From NCBI GenBank assembly GCA_044507625.1, contig JBIQJE010000001.1:310001-374000 (forward strand): 64,000 bases of DNA, written 5' to 3'. The first letter of the stretch is position 1; the number at the start of each line of letters is the position of its first letter. The translations under genes were made by a program, and so were the position numbers. The notes beneath the pieces are model-generated. The model had not been told where the DNA came from, did not search any database, and saw nothing but the letters and a program-made list of their open reading frames with translations. Of this stretch, positions 44,745 to 52,866 are shown one piece after another. This DNA is from Hyphomicrobium_A sp044507625. Its GTDB lineage: Bacteria; Pseudomonadota; Alphaproteobacteria; Rhizobiales; Hyphomicrobiaceae.

Positions 44745-45650
44745 ATGGATATCCGACAGCTTCAGTATCTCGCTGCGCTTGCTCGCGAGAAGCACTTCAC
44801 GCGCGCCGCGGTCGCCTGCAACGTCACCCAGCCAACCCTTTCAGGACGCATCCGCCAGCTGGAGCTGGAGCTGGAGGTTCCCATCGTCGAGCGCGGCCAG
44901 CGCTACCGCGGTCTGACGCCCGAAGGGGAGCGGGTGCTGAAATGGGCCCAAGTCATTCTGAAGAATTGGCAGTCGATGCAAGAGGAGATCGGTCATCTCA
45001 AGGAGGCCGACGGCGGCCTTTCCGGCCGGCTCGTGCTCGGCGGCATTCCTTCCGCGCTGCCGATGATCCCAAGACTGACCAAGAAGATCGGCGTTACGCA
45101 TCCGGGCATCGAGTTCACGGTCCTGTCCCAGAGCTCCGAGGAGATTTTGCGCGGCATCGCCGACTTCTCCGTGGATGTGGGGATCACCTATCTCGACAAC
45201 GAGCCGATCACCGGCTTGCTCGCGACGCCGCTGTACGTGGAGCGCTACTGTCTCTTTGTTTCCGACAGCCATCCGCTGGCCGATCGCACCTCGATAACTT
45301 GGCGCGAAGCGGCCAATGAGCCGCTAGGTTTGCTCACGCCCAACATGCAGAACCGGCGCATCATCGACCGCGCGTTCGAAACCGCCGACTGCCAGGCAAC
45401 GCCCCGCCTCGAGACGAATTCCGTCATCAACCTCTGTTCAAATGTGCGTCTGATGGGACTGGCAAGCATCATGCCCCAATATATATTAGAGGTGCTTGGG
45501 AATACGTCGGGTGTTAAGGCTATTCCACTCGACGCGCCGACTATCGAGCACAGCGTAGGCCTCGTAGTGGCAGACCGTGACCCGTTGTCCCCGCTTATCG
45601 AGGCTCTGCGCGAAACCGCAGCGCAGCTCACGCCGTCGACGCCGGCTTGA
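44745..45650 (+). CDS. LysR-type regulator (probable formate dehydrogenase regulator)
   Basis: A 301-residue LysR-family protein. The N-terminal helix-turn-helix is MDIRQLQYLAALAREKHFTRAA with VTQPTLSGRIRQLE, and the effector domain has a GRLVLGGIPSALPMIP start and VDVGITYLDNEPI. It lies 162 bases upstream of fdsG in the same direction, as FdsR-type regulators do; it probably activates or represses fds in response to formate or nitrate. Two inverted repeats lie in that gap. Confidence 0.92.
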   Translation: MDIRQLQYLAALAREKHFTRAAVACNVTQPTLSGRIRQLELELEVPIVERGQRYRGLTPEGERVLKWAQVILKNWQSMQEEIGHLKEADGGLSGRLVLGGIPSALPMIPRLTKKIGVTHPGIEFTVLSQSSEEILRGIADFSVDVGITYLDNEPITGLLATPLYVERYCLFVSDSHPLADRTSITWREAANEPLGLLTPNMQNRRIIDRAFETADCQATPRLETNSVINLCSNVRLMGLASIMPQYILEVLGNTSGVKAIPLDAPTIEHSVGLVVADRDPLSPLIEALRETAAQLTPSTPA

Positions 45651-45729
45651 GCGCGTTGATATGGCTAGCGACTTGGTTCCGAAAGCTGGCCGATTGGTGC
45701 GGCGCAGCATCGACCCCCTCGATTGAAGC

Positions 45730-45776
45730 ATCGACAGGGTCGATTTGATCCGCTGGATGCAAGTTGAGAGAACTTG
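45730..45776 (+). promoter_or_regulatory. Two inverted repeats upstream of fdsG (possible LysR sites)
   Basis: ATCGAC-AGG-GTCGAT (45730-45744) contains a T-N11-A core, the LysR box form. CAAGTT-GAGAG-AACTTG (45760-45776) is a second perfect 6-bp repeat. They lie 69 and 37 bases before the fdsG ATG. Confidence 0.5.
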
Positions 45777-45812
45777 GTTTACCGAAACAAGAGCCGTCAA
45801 AGGCAGCGATGA

Positions 45813-46322
45813 ATGACTAAGTCTACTCTAAATGTCAAGATTGAGGCTCCGCTTGGTTGCGAGGAGCTGGCGCGCACGATTTGCGCTGCCCATGACAATC
45901 GCCCCGATGAGCTGCTGGAAATCTTCCATGACCTGCAGCACGACGTCGGCTACGTGCCTGAGGAAACCCTGCCCGTCATCGCGGACGTGCTGAACCGCTC
46001 GCGCGCCGAGATTTATGGCGTGCTGACCTTCTATCACGAGTTCCGCCGCACCCCGGGCGGCCGGCACAACATCAAGATCTGCCGCGCCGAGGCGTGCCAG
46101 GCCATGCACACGCAGGACCTCTGCCGCCATGCCGAGGAGAAGCTGCGTGTGAAGTTCGGCGAGACCACCGCCGATGGCAAATTCACCCTCGAAGCGGTCT
46201 ACTGTCTCGGCAACTGCGCCCTGTCGCCCGCCATGATGATCGACGGCGACCTTCACGGCTGCGTCGACAAGGAACGTTTCGACAGCATCATCGCCGATCT
46301 CGATCGCGGAGCAGCGGTATGA
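45813..46322 (+). CDS. fdsG: NAD-dependent formate dehydrogenase gamma subunit
   Basis: A 169-residue NuoE-like subunit with one [2Fe-2S] cluster. Cysteines in ICRAEACQAM and VYCLGNCALSP form the C-x4-C...C-x3-C set. It passes electrons between FdsB and the rest of the enzyme. An AAGG site precedes the ATG. Its TGA overlaps the fdsB ATG (ATGA), showing coupled translation. Confidence 0.95.
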   Translation: MTKSTLNVKIEAPLGCEELARTICAAHDNRPDELLEIFHDLQHDVGYVPEETLPVIADVLNRSRAEIYGVLTFYHEFRRTPGGRHNIKICRAEACQAMHTQDLCRHAEEKLRVKFGETTADGKFTLEAVYCLGNCALSPAMMIDGDLHGCVDKERFDSIIADLDRGAAV

Positions 46323-47872
46323 CCAAGATCTACGTACCGCGCGACGCCGCCGCCCTCTCGATGGGTGCTGATGCCGTCGCCAAGGCAATCGCCGCGGAAG
46401 CCAAGAAGAAAAATGTCGACGTCGAGATCGTGCGCAACGGCTCGCGCGGCATGCTGTGGCTCGAGCCGATGGTCGAGGTCGAGACGCCGAAAGGGCGTAT
46501 CGCCTACGGCCCCGTCAAGGCCGCCGACGTTCCCGCCCTTTTCAAAGCCGGATTCCTCAAAGGCGAGAAGCACGCGCTCTGCCACGGCCTCACCGAGGAA
46601 ATTCCCTATTTCAAAAACCAGGAGCGCCTGACGTTTGCGCGCTGCGGCCTGATCGATCCGCTATCGATTGAGGATTACCGCGCCCACGGCGGCTTCGAGG
46701 GTCTCTCCAAGGCCATCAATATGGCCCCGATCGACATCGTCAACGAAGTGACGACGTCGGGTCTGCGCGGCCGCGGCGGCGCCGGCTTCCCCACTGGCAT
46801 CAAGTGGAAGACGGTCCACGACGCGAAGGCCGATCAGAAATACATCTGCTGCAACGCCGACGAAGGCGACAGCGGCACCTTCGCCGACCGCATGCTGATG
46901 GAAGGCGACCCGTTCTGCCTCATCGAAGGCATGACGATCGCCGGCATCGCGGTCGGAGCCACCAAAGGCTACATCTACGTCCGTTCGGAATACCCCCACG
47001 CCGTCGAGACCCTGCGCGAGGCGATCCGCGTCGCAACCAGCGCCAACTGGCTCGGCCGCACCATCCAGGGCTCGCCGTACGACTTCGAACTGCACGTGCG
47101 CATGGGCGCCGGCGCCTACATCTGCGGCGAGGAAACCTCGATGCTCGAAAGCATCGAAGGCCGCCGCGGCCTGGTGCGCTACAAGCCCCCGCTCCCCGCG
47201 CTCGAAGGTCTTTTCGGCAAGCCGACCGTCATCAACAACGTGTTGAGCTTGGGCTCCGTGCCGATCATCCTCGCCAAGGGCGGAAACTACTACCGCGACT
47301 TCGGCGTCGGCAGATCCCTCGGCACGCTCGCCTTCCAGCTCGCCGGCAACATCAAGCAGGGGGGCCTCGTCGAGAAGGCGTTTGGCGTCACCGCCCGCGA
47401 GCTGATCGAAGGCTACGGCGGCGGCACCCGCTCCGGGCGACCGATCCGCGCCGCCCAGTTCGGCGGCCCGCTCGGCGCTTACCTGCCCGAGGACCTGCTC
47501 GACACGCCGATGGACTACGAGGCATTTATGAAAGTGGACGCCATGGTCGGGCACGGCGGCATCGTCGTTTTCGACGACACCGTCGACATGGCGGAGATGG
47601 CGCGCTTCGCCATGGAGTTCTGCTCCATCGAATCCTGCGGCAAGTGCACCCCATGCCGGATCGGCTCGGTGCGCGGCCTCGAAACGATGGAACGCATTAT
47701 TGCCGGCATCGACCGCGAACGTAATCTGGAGATCCTCGAGGATCTCTGCGAGACCATGACCGATGGATCGCTTTGCGCCATGGGCGGTTTGACCCCTATG
47801 CCCGTGATGAGCGCACTGCGTCACTTCCCTGAAGACTTCCACCGCCCGGTGCGGGCCGAGGCGGCAGAATGA
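46319..47872 (+). CDS. fdsB: NAD-dependent formate dehydrogenase beta subunit
   Basis: A 517-residue NuoF-like diaphorase that holds FMN and one [4Fe-4S] cluster and reduces NAD+. The N-terminal ~120 residues are a thioredoxin-like region; then GLRGRGGAGFPTG (NADH/FMN site), CNADEGDSGTFADR and ICGEETSMLESIEG. The cluster motif is SCGKCTPCRIGS with a later Cys in GSLCAMGG. Starts on the ATG overlapping the fdsG stop. Its own stop overlaps an ATG for fdsA. Confidence 0.96.
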   Translation: MTKIYVPRDAAALSMGADAVAKAIAAEAKKKNVDVEIVRNGSRGMLWLEPMVEVETPKGRIAYGPVKAADVPALFKAGFLKGEKHALCHGLTEEIPYFKNQERLTFARCGLIDPLSIEDYRAHGGFEGLSKAINMAPIDIVNEVTTSGLRGRGGAGFPTGIKWKTVHDAKADQKYICCNADEGDSGTFADRMLMEGDPFCLIEGMTIAGIAVGATKGYIYVRSEYPHAVETLREAIRVATSANWLGRTIQGSPYDFELHVRMGAGAYICGEETSMLESIEGRRGLVRYKPPLPALEGLFGKPTVINNVLSLGSVPIILAKGGNYYRDFGVGRSLGTLAFQLAGNIKQGGLVEKAFGVTARELIEGYGGGTRSGRPIRAAQFGGPLGAYLPEDLLDTPMDYEAFMKVDAMVGHGGIVVFDDTVDMAEMARFAMEFCSIESCGKCTPCRIGSVRGLETMERIIAGIDRERNLEILEDLCETMTDGSLCAMGGLTPMPVMSALRHFPEDFHRPVRAEAAE

Positions 47873-50799
47873 ACAAAATGCGAGGCAACGCCATGACGAG
47901 CGAAAATCAGCCCTTGACGCTCATCAAGGAAAAGGACTTCGGCACCAAGAGCGTGCACGCCGTCGACAACAAGACGGTCACCTTGGAGATCGACGGCCGC
48001 GAGGTCGCGGTGCCTGAAGGCACCTCGATCATGCGCGCCGCGGCCGAGCTCGGCATCATGGTGCCGAAGCTGTGCGCCACCGACAGCCTGGATCCGTTCG
48101 GCTCCTGCCGCCTTTGTCTCGTCGAGATCGAAGGCCGCCGCGGCACGCCGGCATCGTGCACCACGCCTGTTGCCCCCGGCATCAAGGTGACGACCCAGAA
48201 CGACCGCCTCGCCAAGATCCGCAAGGGTGTGATGGAGCTCTACATCTCCGACCACCCGCTCGACTGTCTCACCTGTGCCGCCAACGGCGACTGCGAGCTG
48301 CAGGACATGGCCGGCGAAGTCGGCCTGCGCGAGGTCCGCTACGGCTACGACGGCCGCAACCACGTGTTCGCACGCCAGAATGGCGAAGCGAACCCCGAGT
48401 GGCAGCCGAAGGACCTCTCGAACCCCTACTTCCATTTCGAGCCGTCCAAGTGCATCGTCTGCTCCCGCTGCGTGCGCGCATGCGAGGAGGTGCAGGGCAC
48501 CTTCGCGCTCACCATCGATGGACGCGGCTTCGCCTCCCACGTCGCCGCCGGCATGGACGAGGACTTCCTCTCCTCCGAGTGCGTATCCTGCGGCGCCTGC
48601 GTGCAGGCCTGCCCGACGGCAACCCTCATCGAGAAGTCCATCGTCGACCACGGCCAGCCCGAGCATAGCGTGGTCACCACCTGCGCCTATTGCGGCGTCG
48701 GCTGCTCGTTCAAGGCCGAAATGCAGGGTGAGCGCGTCGTGCGCATGATGCCCTACAAGGACGGCGGCGCGAACGAAGGCCATTCGTGCGTCAAGGGCCG
48801 CTTCGCGTTCGGCTACGCCACGCACAAGGATCGCATCCTCAGCCCGATGATCCGCGAGAAGATCACCGATCCCTGGCGCGAGGTTTCCTGGGACGAGGCC
48901 ATCCAATACACCGCTGACCGCTTCAAGGCGGTGCAGGCGAAGTACGGCCGCGGCTCGATCGGCGGCATCTCCTCATCGCGGACGACCAACGAAGAAGTCT
49001 ACGTTGTCCAGCGCATGGTGCGCGCCGCCTTCGGCAACAACAACATCGACACCTGTGCCCGCGTCTGCCACTCACCCACGGGCTACGGGCTGAAGCAGAC
49101 CTTCGGCGAGAGCGCCGGCACGCAGGACTTCAAGAGCGTCGATCTTTCCGACGTCATCATGGTCATCGGTGCCAACCCGACGGATGCTCACCCCGTTTTC
49201 GGCTCGCGCATGAAGAAGCGCCTGCGCGAAGGCGCCAAGCTGATCGTCGTCGATCCGCGGCGCATCGACCTCGTCAAGAGCGCGCACGTTAAGGCCGACT
49301 ATCACCTGCAGCTGCGCCCGTCGACGAACGTCGCCGTGCTCAATGCGATGTGCCACGTCGTCGTGACCGAGGGTCTTGTCGACCGCAGCTTCATCGCCGC
49401 CCGCTGCGATAAGGAAGAGTTCGCTCGCTGGGAGAAGTTCATCGCCGATCCCAAGCACGCGCCTGAAGCCGTTGAAGCCCTCACCGGCGTTCCGGCCGAG
49501 GATGTCCGCAAAGCGGCTCGCCTGTTCGCGACCGGCGGCAATGCCGCCATCTACTACGGCCTCGGCGTGACGGAGCATAGCCAGGGCTCCACCACTGTCA
49601 TGGCCATCGCGAACCTCGCCATGGTGACCGGCAACATCGGTCGCGAGGGCGTCGGCGTGAACCCCTTGCGCGGTCAGAACAACGTGCAGGGCTCGTGCGA
49701 CATGGGCTCGTTCCCCCACGAGTACCCCGGCTATCGCCACGTGTCGGATCTCGCCACGCGCCAGCAGTTCGAGAAGCACTGGAAGATCGGCCTCGATCCC
49801 GAGCCCGGCCTGCGCATCCCGAACATGTTCGACGAGGCTGCGAGCGGCACCTTCAAAGGCCTGTTCGTGCAGGGCGAGGACATCGTCCAGTCCGATCCGA
49901 ACACCAACCACGTCACCCATGCGATGGAAGCGATGGAAATCGTGGTGGTGCAGGATCTGTTCCTGAACGAAACCGCCGCCTTCGCCCATGTCTTCCTGCC
50001 GGGCACGTCCTTCCTCGAGAAGGACGGCACCTTCACCAACGCCGAACGCCGCGTGAACCGCGTGCGCCCGGTAATGAAGGAGAAGCAGGGCATGGCCGAG
50101 TGGGAGATCGTGTGCCGCATCGCCACCGCGATGGGCTACCCGATGATGTACACCTCCGCGGCCGCCATCATGGACGAGATCGCTCTCCTGACGCCGACCT
50201 TCAAGAACATCTCGTTCAAGCGGCTCGAGGAGCTCGGCAGCATCCAGTGGCCGTGCGATGACGAAAAGCCCGAAGGCACGCCCGTCATGCACATCGAGGA
50301 GTTCACGCGCGGCAAGGGGCGCTTCATGCTCACCGAGTTCGTGCCGACCACCGAGCGCTCGAACCGCAACTTCCCGCTCATCCTCACCACGGGCCGCATC
50401 CTCAGCCAGTACAACGTCGGCGCGCAGACGCGGCGCACCGAGAACAACGTCTGGTACGGGGAGGATATCCTGGAGATTCACGCCTCCGACGCAGAGATGC
50501 GCGGCGTGCGTGACGGCTCCATAGTGTCCGTGACCAGCCGTGTCGGCGGCACGACGATGCGCGCCAAGATCTCCGACCGTGTTCCGCCGGGTGTGGTGCA
50601 CACCACGTTCCACTTCCCGATGAACGGCGCCAACGTCATCACCACCGAGAACTCGGACTGGGCGACCAACTGCCCCGAGTACAAGGTGACGGCGGTTCAG
50701 GTCACGCCCTCCAATCGTCAGTCCGAATGGCAGGACGAGTGGGAAGAGCGCGATCGCGAGAACAAGCGCATCGACAAGCCGTTGGTGGCTGCGGAATAA
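47869..50799 (+). CDS. fdsA: NAD-dependent formate dehydrogenase alpha subunit (Mo-bisMGD)
   Basis: A 976-residue catalytic subunit that oxidises formate to CO2. Cysteines 69, 80, 83 and 97 make a [2Fe-2S] site. The His/Cys region HPLDCLTCAANGDC (about 129-142) makes another cluster, as in NuoG. CIVCSRCVRAC (195-205) and CVSCGACVQAC (238-248) make two [4Fe-4S] clusters, and CAYCGVGC...C (272-307) holds one more before the molybdopterin domain. DTCARVCHSPTG places the molybdenum ligand Cys400 (a selenocysteine in E. coli FdhF) with His401. The start is the ATG overlapping the fdsB stop; MTSENQ eight codons later is possible. Ends 90 bases before fdsC. Confidence 0.97.
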   Translation: MNKMRGNAMTSENQPLTLIKEKDFGTKSVHAVDNKTVTLEIDGREVAVPEGTSIMRAAAELGIMVPKLCATDSLDPFGSCRLCLVEIEGRRGTPASCTTPVAPGIKVTTQNDRLAKIRKGVMELYISDHPLDCLTCAANGDCELQDMAGEVGLREVRYGYDGRNHVFARQNGEANPEWQPKDLSNPYFHFEPSKCIVCSRCVRACEEVQGTFALTIDGRGFASHVAAGMDEDFLSSECVSCGACVQACPTATLIEKSIVDHGQPEHSVVTTCAYCGVGCSFKAEMQGERVVRMMPYKDGGANEGHSCVKGRFAFGYATHKDRILSPMIREKITDPWREVSWDEAIQYTADRFKAVQAKYGRGSIGGISSSRTTNEEVYVVQRMVRAAFGNNNIDTCARVCHSPTGYGLKQTFGESAGTQDFKSVDLSDVIMVIGANPTDAHPVFGSRMKKRLREGAKLIVVDPRRIDLVKSAHVKADYHLQLRPSTNVAVLNAMCHVVVTEGLVDRSFIAARCDKEEFARWEKFIADPKHAPEAVEALTGVPAEDVRKAARLFATGGNAAIYYGLGVTEHSQGSTTVMAIANLAMVTGNIGREGVGVNPLRGQNNVQGSCDMGSFPHEYPGYRHVSDLATRQQFEKHWKIGLDPEPGLRIPNMFDEAASGTFKGLFVQGEDIVQSDPNTNHVTHAMEAMEIVVVQDLFLNETAAFAHVFLPGTSFLEKDGTFTNAERRVNRVRPVMKEKQGMAEWEIVCRIATAMGYPMMYTSAAAIMDEIALLTPTFKNISFKRLEELGSIQWPCDDEKPEGTPVMHIEEFTRGKGRFMLTEFVPTTERSNRNFPLILTTGRILSQYNVGAQTRRTENNVWYGEDILEIHASDAEMRGVRDGSIVSVTSRVGGTTMRAKISDRVPPGVVHTTFHFPMNGANVITTENSDWATNCPEYKVTAVQVTPSNRQSEWQDEWEERDRENKRIDKPLVAAE

Positions 50800-50889
50800 G
50801 GTGCAGGCGCGCGGGCATCACAGTCTCTGAAGGATCTCGCGCGCCATGCGTCCCCGCGATAATACCACCGGCCGACTCCGTTGACCGCC

Positions 50890-51705
50890 ATGACCCATAA
50901 CGTCAAGGCAGCGCCATCTGGCGCGGGATCTCTGTGTTCCGTGCCCGTCGAAGCCGTGGGCGTCGATGCTGCAGGCCATGAGACAGCCGTCACCTGGCAG
51001 CTGCCCGAGGAAGTCGCGGTCGCTCTGCAGATCAACTCCGAGCCCTACACGGTGATGATGGCGACGCCCGCCAACCTCGCCGACTTCGGCATCGGCTTCG
51101 TGCTCGCCGAAGGCATCGTGTCCGCGCGTTCCGATATTCTCGGCGTGCTCGCGATGCCGGTCGAAAATGGCTTCGCGGTCGATGTCGCCGTCGAGGCGGA
51201 AGCCCTCGCCAGGGCGCGCATGCCGCGCAGGTCCATCGAGGGACGCTCGGGCTGCGGCCTGTGCGGCGTCGAAAACATCGCCGATGTGGTCCGCGTCACC
51301 GAGCCGATCCGGCGCACCGTGCGCCCCGAAGCAGCCGCCATGCTGAAGGCCGCCGCCGAGCTCCCGCGCCGCCAGACGATGAACCGCTTCAACCGCACGG
51401 TGCACGGCGCCGCCTGGGTGAGCCTTGCCGGCGACATCATGCTCGTGCGCGAGGATGTTGGCCGCCATAACGCGCTCGACAAGCTCGTCGGCGCCATCAC
51501 CGAAGCGGGTGTCGATCTCGACACCGGTTTCGTTATGATGACGAGCCGCTGCAGCTTCGAGCTCGTACAGAAGTGCGCCACCTATGGCATCGGCGCCCTC
51601 GTCACCGTTTCGGCTCCCACTGCACTCGCTCTCGACATCGCCCGCAAGGCGCGCCTGTTCGTCGCCTCGCTTGCCGGCGCGCAGGTTGTCATTCTCAACT
51701 CCTGA
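50890..51705 (+). CDS. fdsC: Formate dehydrogenase accessory protein, FdhD/FdsC family
   Basis: A 271-residue sulfur-transfer chaperone of the FdhD family, which loads sulfur on the bis-MGD cofactor before insertion. The motif GCGLCG with two cysteines (about 122-127) and VREDVGRHNALDKLVG are diagnostic. The chosen start is the ATG at 50890; a TTG at 50881 is open in frame. Fourth gene of fds. Confidence 0.94.
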   Translation: MTHNVKAAPSGAGSLCSVPVEAVGVDAAGHETAVTWQLPEEVAVALQINSEPYTVMMATPANLADFGIGFVLAEGIVSARSDILGVLAMPVENGFAVDVAVEAEALARARMPRRSIEGRSGCGLCGVENIADVVRVTEPIRRTVRPEAAAMLKAAAELPRRQTMNRFNRTVHGAAWVSLAGDIMLVREDVGRHNALDKLVGAITEAGVDLDTGFVMMTSRCSFELVQKCATYGIGALVTVSAPTALALDIARKARLFVASLAGAQVVILNS

Positions 51706-51731
51706 AACGAATTTCGGAAAGCTCGAGCACT

Positions 51732-51950
51732 ATGGAAAACCGCGACATGATCCGCATGGCCAACCAGATCGCGGCCTACTTCGAATCCTATTCGCGCCCC
51801 GAGGCGCTGAAGGGCATCGCGAACCACATCCAGAGCTTCTGGGATCCGCGCATGCGCAAGCAGATCTACGAGTACGTCGATGGTGGCGCAGAAGGTCTCT
51901 CTCCCCTCGTCACGGCTGCGCTCGCGGGCAAGTCCAAATCCGGCGCTTGA
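51732..51950 (+). CDS. fdsD: Formate dehydrogenase delta subunit
   Basis: A 72-residue FdsD. MIRMANQIAAYFESY and IANHIQSFWDPRMRKQIYEYV are the family hallmarks. FdsD is a small accessory/structural subunit needed for assembly. Last gene of fdsGBACD, 26 bases after fdsC. Confidence 0.93.
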   Translation: MENRDMIRMANQIAAYFESYSRPEALKGIANHIQSFWDPRMRKQIYEYVDGGAEGLSPLVTAALAGKSKSGA

Positions 51951-52277
51951 GACGCCGGCACGCGAGACTGTGATCGCTTCGGGCTGACTCAGCAAAAGGC
52001 TGGAGCCGCCTTGCGATTTTAGGAAAGCGATCGCGCTTTAGCGCACACCCGGTGTCGTGCAACGCCGCGCGTTTCATTTGCACGCGCCGCACGCCCTCGC
52101 CATATCCGCCGAAGCAGGCGACATTTCTTCGCCAACGCAAGACTTGGTTAGCCAACAGGCGTCTCCGGCGCGCAGTTGCTTGCGAGCTTCCACTCCCGGG
52201 AATAGTCTTCGAGAAGCCGCGGCGTGCACGAAGCGCCGCTGGATAAGCGCTCTCGCGAATATGGCAGGAGGACAGCC
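51951..52277. other. Intergenic after fdsD, with repeat copy 2
   Basis: No supported gene in these 327 bases. It holds the second copy of the dispersed 18-base repeat at 51966-51983 and an AGGAGG site for the next gene. Confidence 0.45.
51966..51983 (+). repeat. Dispersed intergenic repeat, copy 2
   Basis: GACTGTGATCGCTTCGGG, related to the copies at 32943 and 52742, starts 15 bases after the fdsD stop. Confidence 0.6.
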
Positions 52278-52742
52278 ATGGGTATCGCACTGACGCTGCA
52301 GGAATACCTCGACGACAACCACGTGCCCTACCGGGTCAGGCAGCACAAGCGCACGCACTGCGCGTTTGACACCGCGCGCGCATCGCACGTGCCCGGCGAG
52401 CGCATCGCCAAAGCCGTTGTTCTGGCGCGCGAAGGCGGGTTCGTCGTTGCGATTGTGCCGGCGACCGCGCGCGTTCGCCTCGATATCATCGAGCAGATGC
52501 TGGAGTGCCCGATCGATCTCGCGAACGAGGACGAGATCAGCGAGTTGTTTCCCGATTGCGATGTCGGCGCCGTGCCGCCTATCCCCGAGGCCTATGCCAT
52601 CGATGCCTTTGTCGATGAAAGCTTCGATACGCAGCCCGAGATTTTCCTCGAGGGCGGCGACCACCGCAGCCTCGTGCACGTTTCCGGCGCTGCGTTCCGC
52701 GCGCTATTGAAAGATGCCCAGCGCGCGCACATCGCAGACTAG
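52278..52742 (+). CDS. YbaK/EbsC-type aminoacyl-tRNA deacylase
   Basis: A 154-residue protein of the YbaK/ProX family, which hydrolyses mischarged aminoacyl-tRNA. HKRTHCAFDTARASH, the lysine in IAKAVVLA and IDLANEDEISELFPDCDVGAVPP are typical, and the last is the acidic motif near the active site. An AGGAGG site stands 8 bases before the ATG. Not tied to its neighbours by function. Confidence 0.9.
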   Translation: MGIALTLQEYLDDNHVPYRVRQHKRTHCAFDTARASHVPGERIAKAVVLAREGGFVVAIVPATARVRLDIIEQMLECPIDLANEDEISELFPDCDVGAVPPIPEAYAIDAFVDESFDTQPEIFLEGGDHRSLVHVSGAAFRALLKDAQRAHIAD

Positions 52743-52759
52743 ACCGTGATCGCTTCGGA
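52742..52759 (+). repeat. Dispersed intergenic repeat, copy 3
   Basis: GACCGTGATCGCTTCGGA. Its first G is the last base of the stop codon of the deacylase gene, and its right half is one arm of the hairpin at 52751-52777. Confidence 0.6.
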
Positions 52760-52777
52760 CCCGGTGGGTCCGAAGCG
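52751..52777. terminator. Hairpin between convergent genes
   Basis: CGCTTCGGACCC, a GGT loop and GGGTCCGAAGCG form a perfect 12-bp stem. No clear T-run follows on either strand (TAAATCT on the plus), so it is an uncertain terminator; it may be part of the repeat element. Confidence 0.45.
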
Positions 52778-52866
52778 TAAATCTCCGATCGCCGGCCCGA
52801 CGTTGCCTTCGGCCTTGCGCTGCTCAAAATCGTTACGAGATGCGGATCGACGCGATCGCAACAGCC

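Noticed and set aside
49072..50613. 513-codon minus-strand frame within fdsA
   Set aside because: Antisense shadow of fdsA; composition is typical of GC-rich complement (high Arg, Ala, Val, His).
45813..50799. FdsGBA genes as part of complex I (NuoE, NuoF, NuoG)
   Set aside because: FdsA carries the full Mo-bisMGD domain with CARVCHSPT, the genes are followed by fdsC and fdsD, and membrane Nuo subunits are absent.
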